Below are positions 51,892 through 61,616 of a DNA stretch of 64,000 nucleotides, piece by piece. The notes beneath the pieces are model-generated. The model saw nothing but the letters and a program-made list of their open reading frames with translations. It did no database searches and was not told the DNA's origin. The first letter of the stretch is position 1. Every line of letters starts with the position of its first letter. A program made the translations under genes and the position numbers. The stretch spans positions 5,379,373 through 5,443,372 of the forward strand of contig NZ_CP101417.1 in NCBI RefSeq assembly GCF_024339125.1, in the 5' to 3' direction. Source of the DNA: Xanthomonas hortorum (GTDB lineage: Bacteria; Pseudomonadota; Gammaproteobacteria; Xanthomonadales; Xanthomonadaceae).

Positions 51892-54072
51892 ATGCTTGAG
51901 TCCCCTAATGCCGGCATGCCGGCGCACCCGAGACTCTCAATGCGACGTCCAGCAAGCGCGGCCTATGCCAACCCCTCCCGCATCCGCCAGGGGCGCCCGT
52001 TCCCGCGTGGCACGCTCTTCGATGGAACAGGCACCAATTTTGCGCTGTTTTCTGCGCATGCCACGCGCGTGGAGCTGTGTCTGTTCGACGAACAAGGCAC
52101 CGAGACGCGGGTCGATCTGCCCGAATACACCAACGAGATCTGGCACGGCTATCTGCCCGACGTCAAACCGGGCCAGCGCTACGGCTACCGCGTGCATGGC
52201 CCGTACGCGCCGACCGAGGGGCATCGCTTCAACCACAACAAGTTGCTGATGGATCCCTATGCGCGCGAGCTGGATGGCGATCTGGTCTGGGCGGACGAAC
52301 TCTACGGCTACACCGTGGGTCACCCGGATGGCGACCTGAGCTTCGACGAGCGCGACAGTGCGCCCTTCATGCCCAAGTGCGTGGTGGTCGAAGACACCTA
52401 CGACTGGGAAGACGACGCACGCCTGCTCAGGCCGTGGAACGAAACGGTGATCTACGAAACCCACGTGCGCGGTTACACCATGCGCAACCCGCAGGTGCCG
52501 GAGGCGGTGCGCGGTACGTTTGCCGGACTAGCGCAGCCGCAGGTGCTGCAATACATCAAGGACCTTGGCGTCACTGCCGTCGAGTTGTTGCCGGTGCATG
52601 CGTATCTGGACGACCAGCATCTGCTGGACAAGGACCTGCGCAATTACTGGGGCTACAACACCATCGGCTTCTTCGCATTGAAATCGCGCTATCTGGCCAG
52701 CGGGCATCGCGATGAATTCCGCGACATGGTCAAGGCCATGCACAAGCAGGGTCTGGAAGTGATTCTGGACGTGGTCTACAACCACACCGCCGAAGGTAGC
52801 GAGCTGGGCCCGACGCTGTCGTTCAAGGGCATCGACAACGCCAGTTATTATCGCCTTGCCGAAGACAAGCGTTATTACATCAACGACACCGGCACCGGTA
52901 ACACGCTGAATCTAAGCAATTCGCGAGTGATCCAGATGGTCAACGACTCGCTGCGCTATTGGGCCGGCGAGATGCATGTGGACGGATTCCGCTTCGACCT
53001 GGCCACCATCCTGGGGCGCGAGCCGAGCGGTTTCGATCAGCGTGGCGGCTTCCTGGATGCCTGCAACCAGGACCCGCTGCTCACGGAAGTGAAGTTGATT
53101 GCCGAGCCGTGGGATTGCGGCCCCGGTGGCTATCAGGTGGGTCATTTCCCGCCGGGTTGGTCGGAGTGGAACGACAAGTTCCGCGACAATGCGCGCGAGT
53201 TCTGGAAGGGCGAAGACGGCAAGCTCGCCGAGTTTGCCACCCGCTTTACCGGCTCGGCAGATCTGTTCGATCGGCGCGGTCGCCGTCCATGGGCGTCGGT
53301 CAACTTCATCACCGCGCATGATGGTTTCACCCTGCGCGATCTGGTGAGCTACAACGAAAAGCACAACATCGCCAACGGCGAGGACAATCGCGACGGTTCG
53401 TCCAACGATGGCTCGTGCAACTACGGCGAAGAAGGCGATACCGACAACGCGGAGATCCTGCAGATTCGCGAGCGGCAGATGAAAAACCTGCTCGCCACCT
53501 TGCTGCTCTCGCAAGGCACGCCGATGCTGCTGAGCGGCGACGAGCGCGCACAGTCGCAAGGCGGCAATAACAATACCTATTGCCAGGACAACGAGATCAC
53601 CTGGCTGGATTGGGAAAACGACCCGACCGATGGCCGTTTGACCGAATTCGTCAAGGCGCTCACCGGTTTGCGCAAGCGCTACCCGATCCTGTCGCGCGGA
53701 CGCTTTCTCAACGGCCAGTACAACGAAGAGGCCGGCCTGCGCGATCTGACCTGGCTCAATCCCGGCGGCACCGAGATGGACGACGCGCATTGGACCGATG
53801 CCGGTGCACGCTCGGTGGGTTTGCTGCTGGAAGGCAAGGCGCAGACCTCAGGCGTCAAGGAACTGGCTAACGACGACACCTTGCTGATCGTCATCAATGC
53901 CTACCACGAAGGGGTGACCTTCACCCTACCCTCGTCCGATGAACCGGTGCACTGGAAGCTGGTGCTCTCCACCGACGAAGCATTGGAAGTGGACATGATG
54001 CCGGCCGGCGCCAGCGAGTTCCTGGCTCCGCCACGCAGCGTGTCGGTCTTCGAGTGCAAGAGCGACCAGTAA
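51892..54072 (+). CDS. glgX: Glycogen debranching enzyme GlgX
   Basis: A 726-residue GH13 isoamylase-type enzyme that cuts alpha-1,6 branches of glycogen. An N-terminal CBM48 domain (FPRGTLFDGTGTNFALFSAH) is followed by the barrel regions ILDVVYNHTAEGSELGPTLS (region I), VDGFRFDLATILGR (nucleophile Asp, region II), LIAEPWDCGPGGYQVG (acid Glu, region III) and FITAHDGFTLRDLVSYNEKH (region IV). The ATG at 51892 is the longest plausible start; ATG 51940 is possible. The upstream 222 bp ends in insertion sequence copy 2, which may have displaced promoter elements. A strong terminator follows. Confidence 0.93.
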   Translation: MLESPNAGMPAHPRLSMRRPASAAYANPSRIRQGRPFPRGTLFDGTGTNFALFSAHATRVELCLFDEQGTETRVDLPEYTNEIWHGYLPDVKPGQRYGYRVHGPYAPTEGHRFNHNKLLMDPYARELDGDLVWADELYGYTVGHPDGDLSFDERDSAPFMPKCVVVEDTYDWEDDARLLRPWNETVIYETHVRGYTMRNPQVPEAVRGTFAGLAQPQVLQYIKDLGVTAVELLPVHAYLDDQHLLDKDLRNYWGYNTIGFFALKSRYLASGHRDEFRDMVKAMHKQGLEVILDVVYNHTAEGSELGPTLSFKGIDNASYYRLAEDKRYYINDTGTGNTLNLSNSRVIQMVNDSLRYWAGEMHVDGFRFDLATILGREPSGFDQRGGFLDACNQDPLLTEVKLIAEPWDCGPGGYQVGHFPPGWSEWNDKFRDNAREFWKGEDGKLAEFATRFTGSADLFDRRGRRPWASVNFITAHDGFTLRDLVSYNEKHNIANGEDNRDGSSNDGSCNYGEEGDTDNAEILQIRERQMKNLLATLLLSQGTPMLLSGDERAQSQGGNNNTYCQDNEITWLDWENDPTDGRLTEFVKALTGLRKRYPILSRGRFLNGQYNEEAGLRDLTWLNPGGTEMDDAHWTDAGARSVGLLLEGKAQTSGVKELANDDTLLIVINAYHEGVTFTLPSSDEPVHWKLVLSTDEALEVDMMPAGASEFLAPPRSVSVFECKSDQ

Positions 54073-54094
54073 CGTTGTTCGAGAGGTGACACAT

Positions 54095-54135
54095 GCTCGC
54101 TGTCTGCTGATATCTGGCAGACAGCGAGCTTTTTT
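54095..54135 (+). terminator. Rho-independent terminator of glgX
   Basis: A perfect 13-bp stem GCTCGCTGTCTGC / GCAGACAGCGAGC with a 9-nt loop and six T (54130-54135), 22 bp after glgX. Confidence 0.95.
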
Positions 54136-54289
54136 GTGCGCTTTAAAAACCGGCTATATCAAAGATGTCTGGATCAAAATGGCTGACGGACGTTCAGAGC
54201 GGCCAACTAAACTATTGCTACGTTTTGTTAGCCATTCTCAGTCCCACTGATACGGTGACGGCAATCTGATCAAGGCACGCGAGAAATCG

Positions 54290-54442
54290 GTGATCCGCTC
54301 TCTTTGGACACTTTTAAACAAAGCAGCTAAAGATTGGCGCAGCAACTTTAATCAATCATTGCAACGACTGACAAAAGCTTTTATCGAACAAACAGACAAA
54401 CCAAGCAGCGCTCAAGCTGGAACAGAGCTTCAACCTGGATAG
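54290..54442 (+). other. Short AT-rich open frame of uncertain status
   Basis: Fifty codons from GTG (start VIRSLWTLLNKAAKDWRSNF), overlapping the end of the H-NS-like gene by 13 bp on the opposite strand. Composition is more AT-rich than in neighbours. The first 16 residues recall the N-terminus of YihY-type membrane proteins, but the membrane part is missing. It may be a remnant or chance. The rest of 54136-54289 is also AT-rich, with no feature that I recognise. Confidence 0.2.
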
Positions 54443-54822
54443 AGCGGAAACCGCTTGTCCGGATGATTGGCTTTCCATTCCTTGTACGAGCTAGTGCCCT
54501 CCCAGGCCTTGAAGGCGCGCGGGGTGCGACCACGCCCGGACCAGGTCTCGCCGGAATGCGGAATCCAGTACTTGGCCACGACTTCGCCGGTGGACGATAG
54601 CGGGCCCTTGGACTTGCCGGTCATTGCGAGGGACGCGATCTGGCTCTTCTGTTTTGCGTTGAAGCGGCCACCAAACCGGGTCAGCACTTCGACAACCTGG
54701 TCGAAGGCTTCCAGCGTCTGGGCATATTTCAGCTGGGCTTCTTCCTGTTCGAGCTTACGCAGCTCTTCCAGCAATTGGGCTTTGGCGGCGGCGGAGGGTG
54801 AAGCAGGCGGAACCTGGCGCAT
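54430..54822 (-). CDS. H-NS family DNA-binding protein
   Basis: A 130-residue nucleoid protein. The N-terminal half is a coiled-coil oligomerisation helix (AKAQLLEELRKLEQEEAQLK). The C-terminal DNA-binding domain contains YWIPHSGETWSGRGRTPRAF, where the WSGRGRTPRAF loop is the AT-hook-like minor-groove motif of the H-NS family (usual form TWTGRGRxPxW). It would silence AT-rich or acquired DNA. ATG 54822 is preferred over TTG 54849. It is located within the accessory stretch around 54-57 kb. Confidence 0.85.
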   Translation of the reverse strand: MRQVPPASPSAAAKAQLLEELRKLEQEEAQLKYAQTLEAFDQVVEVLTRFGGRFNAKQKSQIASLAMTGKSKGPLSSTGEVVAKYWIPHSGETWSGRGRTPRAFKAWEGTSSYKEWKANHPDKRFPLYPG

Positions 54823-54910
54823 TGGCAAAACTGAGGTTGGGCGGATCAACGAGTATTGCCGTTGCGCCGGCTAGCGTAAAGCGCTGTGGCCTACGCGAGT
54901 CTGGAAGCGG

Positions 54911-55306
54911 TCAGCGAGGGCGCAGCAGAGCATGCTCCCGGGCCATGCTCAGCACCGGCCCGATCCGCCCGGCGCGGATCAATTCGCTGCAGTGCTTGCC
55001 CACGAACTCGACCCTGGGCGCGGAAAACCACTGCATCACCCGCTCCAGCTCCCCGGCATTGATCGACCAGGCGTGGCGCACCGTCTCGCCCAGCTCCTCC
55101 ACCCCCACCAGGCCCAGCTCTCGAATCTGTTCCGGGTCGAGCGCAAACATCTCCAGCACCCTGCCCGCATCGGCCGGCGTGCCGTAGCCGCTATTCATCT
55201 GCCTGGCGATGCCGGCGCTATAGGCGACCGATGCGGCGTGTGCGGACTCGGCGCGGCGCATGCCCTTGAGAAGTGCGCCGATGAGTTGAGGATGTGTCGT
55301 GGTCAT
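54911..55306 (-). CDS. Hypothetical protein
   Basis: 131 residues, starting MTTTHPQLIGALLKGMRRAE; I do not recognise a family. It is predicted helical, with Ala/Glu-rich stretches and no signal peptide or membrane span; its composition is moderate-GC. A longer form starting at 55393 would overlap the region before the PI-PLC-like gene. It lies 88 bp upstream of the H-NS-like gene on the same strand. Confidence 0.5.
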   Translation of the reverse strand: MTTTHPQLIGALLKGMRRAESAHAASVAYSAGIARQMNSGYGTPADAGRVLEMFALDPEQIRELGLVGVEELGETVRHAWSINAGELERVMQWFSAPRVEFVGKHCSELIRAGRIGPVLSMAREHALLRPR

Positions 55307-55561
55307 GGTGCTCGCTCGATCATGGCCACAACTATGACCACCATCGGCGATGCGCTCAATCAGGAGGTTCCTGACCATGGGCAAGGAAATCACGAAGCGT
55401 GCTAGCGGAGTTTTTCAGGAAGTTACTTTCTGCAATCGATGTCATTTCGATGTATGCCTAAACAGGCGTCTTCTAGCGATCGATTACCAAAAGCCAGCTC
55501 CCGACATCGAGGCCGATTCATGCGTAGAGTCGACCGTCCCAGCGTCACGGTGGAGATTCCC

Positions 55562-56749
55562 ATGTCCAGCCCGGCCACGGTCACAATCGACAACCGCTCC
55601 AGCTACACCATCGTCACCCACGTAACCCGGAATTACTGGGTGGAAGGCGACGGCGACTCCATCGATGGCAAAACCATCGAAGCAGACTCGAAACAGACCT
55701 ATACCGTGAAGGCCAAGACCGCCCACCATGGTGAGTTGGACATCGACCTCATCGATAGCGCGACCTCCACTGTCATTGCGACGCTCAACATCAACAGCAT
55801 CAAGGACCCGCAGGACGGCAGCGGCCTGGCCGGCACATCGAAAACGGCCACTCTGCAGATTGCGGCAGTGGGCCATCGCAGCTCGCCCGGCGACGAGGAT
55901 CTGAGACGGATCGACGTCACCCTGGTGGATGTGAGCATCGGCCGGTTGCGTTACAACGAAGTCTCCATGAAGGCCTCGCACAACAGTTATCAGCGCGACG
56001 AAACCCTGCGCGAGCAGATCACCTGGAACCCGAAAAATCACTACGACTGCGGGTGTGGCGGGTTGGAACTGGATATCGCCCAATCCGACGATGGTCTGGA
56101 TTGGTCGGTTGGCCACAAGGGTTCCTACGATAAGCACTACCGTCAGCTCTCCGGCTTTTTGAGCGACCTGGCGGTGTGGTCGAAAGAGAATGACGGCCAC
56201 GACGTGATCACCTTGCACCTGGACCTCAAACACACTGCGACCAAAGACTTCCCTGATCAACTGGATGCGTATCTCAAGGACAGGCTGCCGCGCATCTATA
56301 CACCTGGCGAACTGATGGGGTCACAAGAGACGCTGGCACTTGGCGCCGAAAGGAATGGCTGGCCCTTCATTGAAGACTTGAAGAACACTTTTCTTGTCTG
56401 CGTGACCGGCAACAAGCAGGACAAGCAGACCTATGCGGAAACCGCGCCGAAATCGCGGCTGTGCTTCGCCGACAAAGACACCGATGCCGACGAGAATCCC
56501 TCGGATCCTCACCGGGTCTTTTTCAACTTCCACATCTTCCACTCTGATCGCGATCAATGGATGAAGACATTCAAGGCCTGCGTCGGCAGACCCGAGGTCA
56601 TCATCCGTGCGTATCTAGCCAATAGCGAAGACAACTGGAACGACTGTCTCGACAGCGGCTGTTGCGTGATCGCGACCAACAAGATCAGCGACCACGCCTG
56701 GGCACTGGTCGGCGCGCAGCGCTTCGCCAAGCGGGTGCCGTTGTTGTAG
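55562..56749 (+). CDS. PI-PLC-like phosphodiesterase (TIM barrel) with N-terminal beta-sandwich
   Basis: A 395-residue protein. The start has GGTGGAG 6 nt upstream; ATG 55520 is an alternative. Residues 1-115 look like a beta-sandwich (VTIDNRSSYTIVTHVTRNYW, then TYTVKAKTA). The catalytic barrel begins LRYNEVSMKASHNSYQRDE, with the His expected in the PLC SxNSY region, then CGGLELDIAQS and VITLHLDLKH (second His region), and ends near RAYLANSEDNWNDCLDSGC. There is no signal peptide, so it would be cytoplasmic unless exported otherwise. It resembles the Ca-dependent PI-PLC-C1-like family. Confidence 0.7.
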   Translation: MSSPATVTIDNRSSYTIVTHVTRNYWVEGDGDSIDGKTIEADSKQTYTVKAKTAHHGELDIDLIDSATSTVIATLNINSIKDPQDGSGLAGTSKTATLQIAAVGHRSSPGDEDLRRIDVTLVDVSIGRLRYNEVSMKASHNSYQRDETLREQITWNPKNHYDCGCGGLELDIAQSDDGLDWSVGHKGSYDKHYRQLSGFLSDLAVWSKENDGHDVITLHLDLKHTATKDFPDQLDAYLKDRLPRIYTPGELMGSQETLALGAERNGWPFIEDLKNTFLVCVTGNKQDKQTYAETAPKSRLCFADKDTDADENPSDPHRVFFNFHIFHSDRDQWMKTFKACVGRPEVIIRAYLANSEDNWNDCLDSGCCVIATNKISDHAWALVGAQRFAKRVPLL

Positions 56750-56906
56750 TGAAGGAATTCCCTTACAGCCCCGCTCGTGGTTCCTGACAGCGATGCGAGT
56801 TGTTTTCTGGCAGAATCGGCGGCCTGCAGGCTGATGGACCATCGGCGTCGGCCCGCAGGCATGGACGCCAAAAGCGCTAATTAACCAAGGTCAAGGAGGA
56901 TCACGA

Positions 56907-57182
56907 TTGGGAATGTCATCGATTCGGCACGTGGGCGACTATCAGCTCACCGCGCATGTCACGCCCGGCCAAGGGCAGTTTTCGGCTGAACTGCTGCTCA
57001 GCAAATCCGGCGGCATTACCTTGCAGCGATACCGTGTGCCGGGCGATGCGTTCGCCGACCGCATCGCCGCGCATGATCACGCCAGGCAGTGGATGGCGAT
57101 GTGCGAGGTCTCCAGCGATGGGCGCGTGCGCTTCGATGCGCATTGCCTCGATCAGGGCCGACGTGCAGTAGCCGCCGCCTAA
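56907..57182 (+). CDS. Small hypothetical protein, TTG start
   Basis: 91 residues. AAGGAGG ends 7 nt before TTG 56907, whereas ATG 56913 is 13 nt away, so TTG is the better start. The protein (MGMSSIRHVGDYQLTAHVTP at the N-terminus) has predicted beta-strands and a Cys (MAMCEVSS). No family is recognised. It overlaps the next gene's end by 4 bp on the other strand. Confidence 0.5.
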   Translation: MGMSSIRHVGDYQLTAHVTPGQGQFSAELLLSKSGGITLQRYRVPGDAFADRIAAHDHARQWMAMCEVSSDGRVRFDAHCLDQGRRAVAAA

Positions 57183-57463
57183 GCAGGCGGGAAGCACCGG
57201 GTGAGCCGCTCGTTCCAGAAGGCGAGTTGCTCCAACGTGTGCGACTCAATGGGTTTTTCCACTGTCGACGACGCTTTGCGTTGCGCCACTGTGGCAATCA
57301 GCGATGCCGCCAGGCGATCCCAGCACAGTCTGAGCAAGGCCGGTTCGGGATGCGAAGCAAGCATTGCTTCCAGCATCGCCCCTTGCGCGACTCTTGAGGC
57401 CTGCAATTCGCTCAGCGCATCGGTCACTGCCGTCATCCATTGCTCGGTCAACTGCTCCGTCAT
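57179..57463 (-). CDS. Small hypothetical protein
   Basis: 94 residues from ATG 57463 (MTEQLTEQWMTAVTDALSEL); an upstream start at 57493 is possible. It looks all-helical with no membrane span. It is convergent with the 91-residue gene, overlapping by 4 bp. I do not recognise it. Confidence 0.45.
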   Translation of the reverse strand: MTEQLTEQWMTAVTDALSELQASRVAQGAMLEAMLASHPEPALLRLCWDRLAASLIATVAQRKASSTVEKPIESHTLEQLAFWNERLTRCFPPA

Positions 57464-57753
57464 TTCCGCACGCGATCCCTTCTCAAGATGCACAGGCTAT
57501 CCGCAATGCACGGGTTTTTACCGGCTGCGCGCAAGATTCGCCAAGACATTACTGAACCGTATGGCGGAGGTTTTGCGCGAACCTCTGAAGCGATGCTTTT
57601 CATCACCGAGCGCTGCCGACAGTGCATTGGCAAGATCGCTTTCCCTTGAAGTCGAGACGGCTTTCGACTCGATGAAAGATCTCAGCTGCGAACTTGCCGC
57701 CACCAAAACCGATGCCCGGCCTGACGGAGCGAATTACTCAGCTCGTCATCGAG

Positions 57754-57780
57754 TCAAGATTTTGTGAAATCTGCCGATAA
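57754..57780 (+). promoter_or_regulatory. Sigma-28 (FliA) promoter of the second chemoreceptor
   Basis: TCAAGATT (57754-57761), an 11-nt spacer and GCCGATAA (57773-57780, perfect -10). It lies 135 bp before the chosen ATG at 57916. The rest of 57464-57915 holds only weak open frames that I do not support. Confidence 0.8.
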
Positions 57781-57915
57781 CAGATTGAGACACCTCGGCA
57801 AGCGCTAGCAAACCAAGCAAGCCGATCGACGTTGGCGACAACGCCTCAGGTTGCTCGGGCAGGCCAGTCACTCGCCGGCTCCTCCCACTCCTCCGCTTCT
57901 TCCCCAGGTCCCAGC

Positions 57916-60162
57916 ATGCTACCCACGATCAAGAGCAAATTTATATTGGCATTGTTGGGAACGCTGATTCCGAGCATCCTGCTGTGTCTGTTCCTGCTGA
58001 ACAGCCTGCACACCTCCAAGAACAATGTCGGCACGCTCTACAATCGCGACTTCACCGGCTCTGCGCTTGCCAGCAGCATCGACGGTCAGCTGACCCGGGT
58101 GGATATCAACATCCTGCGCATGATCGCCATCGGCACGCCCGAGCTGATCACGCAATGGAAGCAGGAAAACCAAACGCGCTTCACGCAAGTCGCGGCCAGC
58201 ATCGTGGAACTCAAGCAGTTGCTGAGCCAGGAAGCCGAGCACACCGCCCAGCTGCAAAAGATCACGGCAAGCTATGCGCTGATGCAAGCGGGGATGCAGC
58301 GCCAGATCGAGTTGATCGAAGCAGGCGATATCGCCGGCGGCGCCGAAGTCAATCGGACCCAGGTCAAGGACAACGCCAACGCCACCTTTGCCGGGCTTGC
58401 CACCTTGCGTGACGAACTGGCCGCCTCTGCCAAGCTGCGCTATCAGCAGCAACAGGCCACCAACACGCGCGCGATCACCTTGTCGGCGATCGCGTTGGGG
58501 CTGATCGCGCTGGCCGGCGTGAGCATCGCGATGCTCCTGGGGAATGCGATTTCACGCTCGATCCAGCGGGCAGTTGCCGCCGTCGAGCAGTTGTCGCGCG
58601 GCGTGCTCGACGTCGATATCAAGGTCACCGGCAAGGACGAAACCGTGCAGTTGGCGAGTGCGGTCTATCGCATCCGCGATCGCTTGCAAGGCGTCATCGC
58701 CGCCCAGCTGGAAATGGCACGCCGGCACGATGCCGGCGAGATCAGCTACCGCATGGACGAAAACGCATTTCCTGGCGAGTTCGGTCACATGGTGCGCGAT
58801 GCCAACGCCCTGGCCAGTTCGCATATCGCCATGACGATGCGCCTGACACAGATCATCGGGCGCTACGCCATCGGCGATCTCTCCGATGAGATGGATCGGC
58901 TGCCGGGCGAGAAGGCGGTGGTCACCGAGACGATGAATCAGGTCAAGCAGAATCTGCAGGCGATCAATCAGGAAATCAGCCGCCTGGCTTCGGCAGCGGC
59001 AGCCGGGGACTTCAGCGTGCGTGGCGACACCGAGCGCTTCCAGCATGATTTCCGCGCCATGGTCACCAGCCTCAATCACCTGATGTCCACCGCAGACGGC
59101 AACCTGCAATCGCTGTCTGCATTGCTGCAGTCCATCGCCGCAGGCGATCTGACTGGACGCATGAGCGGCGAGTTCAATGGCGTGTTCGCACAGATGCGTG
59201 ATGACGCCAACACCACCGCCGCGCAGCTGGCGGAAATCGTCGGGCGCATCCAGCACTCGGCAATCTCCATCAATTCGGCTGCCAGCGAAATCGCCGCCGG
59301 CAATCAGGACCTGTCGCACCGTACCGAGCAGCAGGCGGCCAACCTGGAAGAAACCGCCGCTTCGATGGAAGAGCTCACCTCCACCGTTCGCCAGAACGCC
59401 GAGCATGCACGCCAGGCCAATCAGCTGGCGATCGGTGCGGCAAGCGTGGCCTCGCAAGGCGGCGAGATCGTGAGCAAGGTCGTGGGCACCATGGCCGGCA
59501 TCGAAGCCTCGTCCAAGAAGATCGCCGACATCATCAGCGTCATCGACGGCATCTCGTTCCAGACCAATATCCTGGCGTTGAACGCGGCCGTGGAAGCCGC
59601 GCGCGCCGGCGAACAGGGCCGTGGCTTTGCCGTGGTTGCCTCGGAAGTGCGCACGCTCGCCCAGCGCTCAACCGCAGCTGCGAAGGAGATCAAGAGCTTG
59701 ATCGACGATTCGGTACAGCGCGTTGGCGAGGGCTCCACCCTGGTGCACACCGCCGGCAACACCATGGCCGAGCTCGTGGCCAGCGTGCAGCGCGTGACCG
59801 ACATCATGGGCGAGATCTCTGCAGCCTCGCAGGAACAGTCGGTCGGCATCGAGCAGGTCAACATCACGGTCACGCAAATGGATGAGACCACCCAGCAAAA
59901 TGCGGCACTGGTGGAAGAAGCCACCGCGGCCGCCCGCTCGATGGAAGAACAGGCCGGCCAGCTCACCGAAGCGGTTGCGGTATTCAAGATTGCGCAGACG
60001 AGCACGCACAGCGCGCGTTCGGTACCAACCGCATCATCAAAGCTCAGCCTGGTCAGCGGCCGAACAGTAGCACCGGTCAAAGCCGCTACCCGCCAAGCAT
60101 CTGCACCGAAAAAACTGGTCACCGCGTCGTCCAGTGACGGAAGTAACTGGCAGGAATTCTAA
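57916..60162 (+). CDS. Methyl-accepting chemotaxis protein with periplasmic four-helix sensor
   Basis: A 748-residue receptor. ATG 57916 starts [17 protein letters not shown], a membrane span at about residues 8-27. A four-helix-bundle-type periplasmic domain (about 30-190) is followed by span 2 (about 193-217, [20 protein letters not shown]). Two HAMP-like units follow. The signalling hairpin is [20 protein letters not shown], then [20 protein letters not shown]. Methylation helices contain [20 protein letters not shown]. It ends without a CheR pentapeptide. A sigma-28 promoter lies upstream and a terminator downstream. The TTG upstream extension (57832) is unlikely. Confidence 0.93.
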   Translation: MLPTIKSKFILALLGTLIPSILLCLFLLNSLHTSKNNVGTLYNRDFTGSALASSIDGQLTRVDINILRMIAIGTPELITQWKQENQTRFTQVAASIVELKQLLSQEAEHTAQLQKITASYALMQAGMQRQIELIEAGDIAGGAEVNRTQVKDNANATFAGLATLRDELAASAKLRYQQQQATNTRAITLSAIALGLIALAGVSIAMLLGNAISRSIQRAVAAVEQLSRGVLDVDIKVTGKDETVQLASAVYRIRDRLQGVIAAQLEMARRHDAGEISYRMDENAFPGEFGHMVRDANALASSHIAMTMRLTQIIGRYAIGDLSDEMDRLPGEKAVVTETMNQVKQNLQAINQEISRLASAAAAGDFSVRGDTERFQHDFRAMVTSLNHLMSTADGNLQSLSALLQSIAAGDLTGRMSGEFNGVFAQMRDDANTTAAQLAEIVGRIQHSAISINSAASEIAAGNQDLSHRTEQQAANLEETAASMEELTSTVRQNAEHARQANQLAIGAASVASQGGEIVSKVVGTMAGIEASSKKIADIISVIDGISFQTNILALNAAVEAARAGEQGRGFAVVASEVRTLAQRSTAAAKEIKSLIDDSVQRVGEGSTLVHTAGNTMAELVASVQRVTDIMGEISAASQEQSVGIEQVNITVTQMDETTQQNAALVEEATAAARSMEEQAGQLTEAVAVFKIAQTSTHSARSVPTASSKLSLVSGRTVAPVKAATRQASAPKKLVTASSSDGSNWQEF

Positions 60163-60178
60163 GCCTCGACCGCATTCA

Positions 60179-60206
60179 AAGACCCGGCAATGCCGGGTCT
60201 TTTTTG
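60179..60206 (+). terminator. Rho-independent terminator of the second chemoreceptor
   Basis: GACCCGGC / GCCGGGTC stem with loop AAT, followed by seven T (60200-60206), 19 bp after the stop codon. Confidence 0.93.
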
Positions 60207-60371
60207 CTTCATCGAGGCACGTCCAGGCATGTACGTGCAGGTTGTCCATGCGCCTGATCGTCTTCATTGGACGCGCTCCCAACTGGTAGGCGACCGAGCG
60301 CCTACCTCAGCGCCTGGCAACCGCAAAGGAACATGCCTGGTGGAAGTGATCGTTGGAATGTGACTCCCTAG

Positions 60372-61530
60372 GGAACCTCTGAACAACGCACCACAGATAC
60401 GCGACACTACCCGCCTGATGTTGAGGAGTGATCCATGCAACTGACGTTCGGTGACGCTGAGGGCCTGGGCAAGCGCAAGCAGACCCGGCGCGAGATCTTT
60501 CTGGCCGAGATGGAGCAGGTGGTTCCGTGGCAGCAACTGCTCGGTCTGATCGCGCCGCACTATCCGGTATCGGGCCGGCCAGGTCGGCAGCCGTACGCAC
60601 TGGCGACGATGTTGCGGATTCATCTGCTGCAGCAGTGGTATGCGCTGAGCGATCCGGCGATGGAAGAAGCACTGCACGAGATCCCGACCTTGCGGCGGTT
60701 TGCCCAGCTCGGTGGCTTGGACAACGTTCCGGACGAGACCACGATTCTCAACTTTCGGCGCCTGCTGGAGACCCATGGCCTTGCCGCGCGGATGCTGGAA
60801 GCGGTCAACGCGCATCTGGCGCGCAAGGGCCAGAGCCTGCGGTCGGGCACGATCGTCGATGCGACGCTGATCGCGGCGCCCAGTTCGACCAAGAATGCCG
60901 ACAACGCGCGCGACCCTGAGATGCATCAGACCAAGAAGGGCAATCAGTGGTATTTCGGGATGAAGGCGCACATCGGCGTGGATGAATTTTCCGGGTTGGT
61001 GCACCACGTCCATTGCACAGCCGCCAACGTCGCCGATGTCACGGTGATGCACACGTTGCTGCATGGCAAAGAAGACAGCGTGTTCGGCGATAGCGGCTAC
61101 ACCGGTGCGGACAAACGCGAAGAACTGCAGGCCTGCAAGGCTGCATTCTTCATCGCCGCCAGGCCCTCGACGATGCAAGCCCTCGGCAACAAACGCGAGC
61201 GTGCTCGGGAAAGACGTTGGGAACACTTCAAGGCCAGCGTGCGCGCGAAGGTGGAGCATCCATTCCGGGTGATCAAGCGCCAGTTCGGCTACACCAAGGT
61301 CCGCTATCGCGGCCTGGCCAAGAACACCGCGCAGGTGCTGACCTTGTTTGCGCTATCGAACCTGTGGATGAAGCGAAAGCAGTTACTGCCGACGATGGGG
61401 AACGTGCGCCTGTAACCCGGGCAACACCCTGCAAACGCGCCGGAAACGGCAAAAAAATCGAGGATCTGAGCGCCGTCAGCCTGGTCGATGTGGTTAGGCT
61501 CATCCTCCGATGCCGTTGATCAGACCATCC
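60372..61530 (+). mobile_element. IS5-family (IS5 group) insertion sequence, copy 3
   Basis: 1159 bp, with CTAG target duplication (60368-60371 and 61531-61534), same orientation as copy 1 and opposite to copy 2. Terminal repeats are as in the other copies. Confidence 0.93.
60435..61415 (+). CDS. IS5-group transposase (copy 3)
   Basis: A complete 326-residue DDE transposase; same protein as copy 2, and one residue different from copy 1. The three copies are near-identical, which points to recent transposition in this lineage. Confidence 0.95.
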   Translation: MQLTFGDAEGLGKRKQTRREIFLAEMEQVVPWQQLLGLIAPHYPVSGRPGRQPYALATMLRIHLLQQWYALSDPAMEEALHEIPTLRRFAQLGGLDNVPDETTILNFRRLLETHGLAARMLEAVNAHLARKGQSLRSGTIVDATLIAAPSSTKNADNARDPEMHQTKKGNQWYFGMKAHIGVDEFSGLVHHVHCTAANVADVTVMHTLLHGKEDSVFGDSGYTGADKREELQACKAAFFIAARPSTMQALGNKRERARERRWEHFKASVRAKVEHPFRVIKRQFGYTKVRYRGLAKNTAQVLTLFALSNLWMKRKQLLPTMGNVRL

Positions 61531-61616
61531 CTAGGCGCCATGCGTCTACGTAATCGCCCCACACTTGAAATTTATAACGCGCTGGCGAGTCGCTCGATGC
61601 TCAGATGTTGCGCTGT

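Noticed and set aside
55377..55625. 82-codon ORF beginning MGKEITKRASGV with an AGGAGG ribosome-binding site
   Set aside because: It overlaps the PI-PLC-like gene start in another frame and its second half is only a frame-shifted reading of that gene; it may be a remnant, but nothing else supports it.
57201..57767. 188-codon plus-strand frame across the small minus-strand gene and the chemoreceptor upstream region
   Set aside because: No ribosome-binding site or recognisable domain; it overlaps the better-supported 94-residue gene and the sigma-28 promoter.
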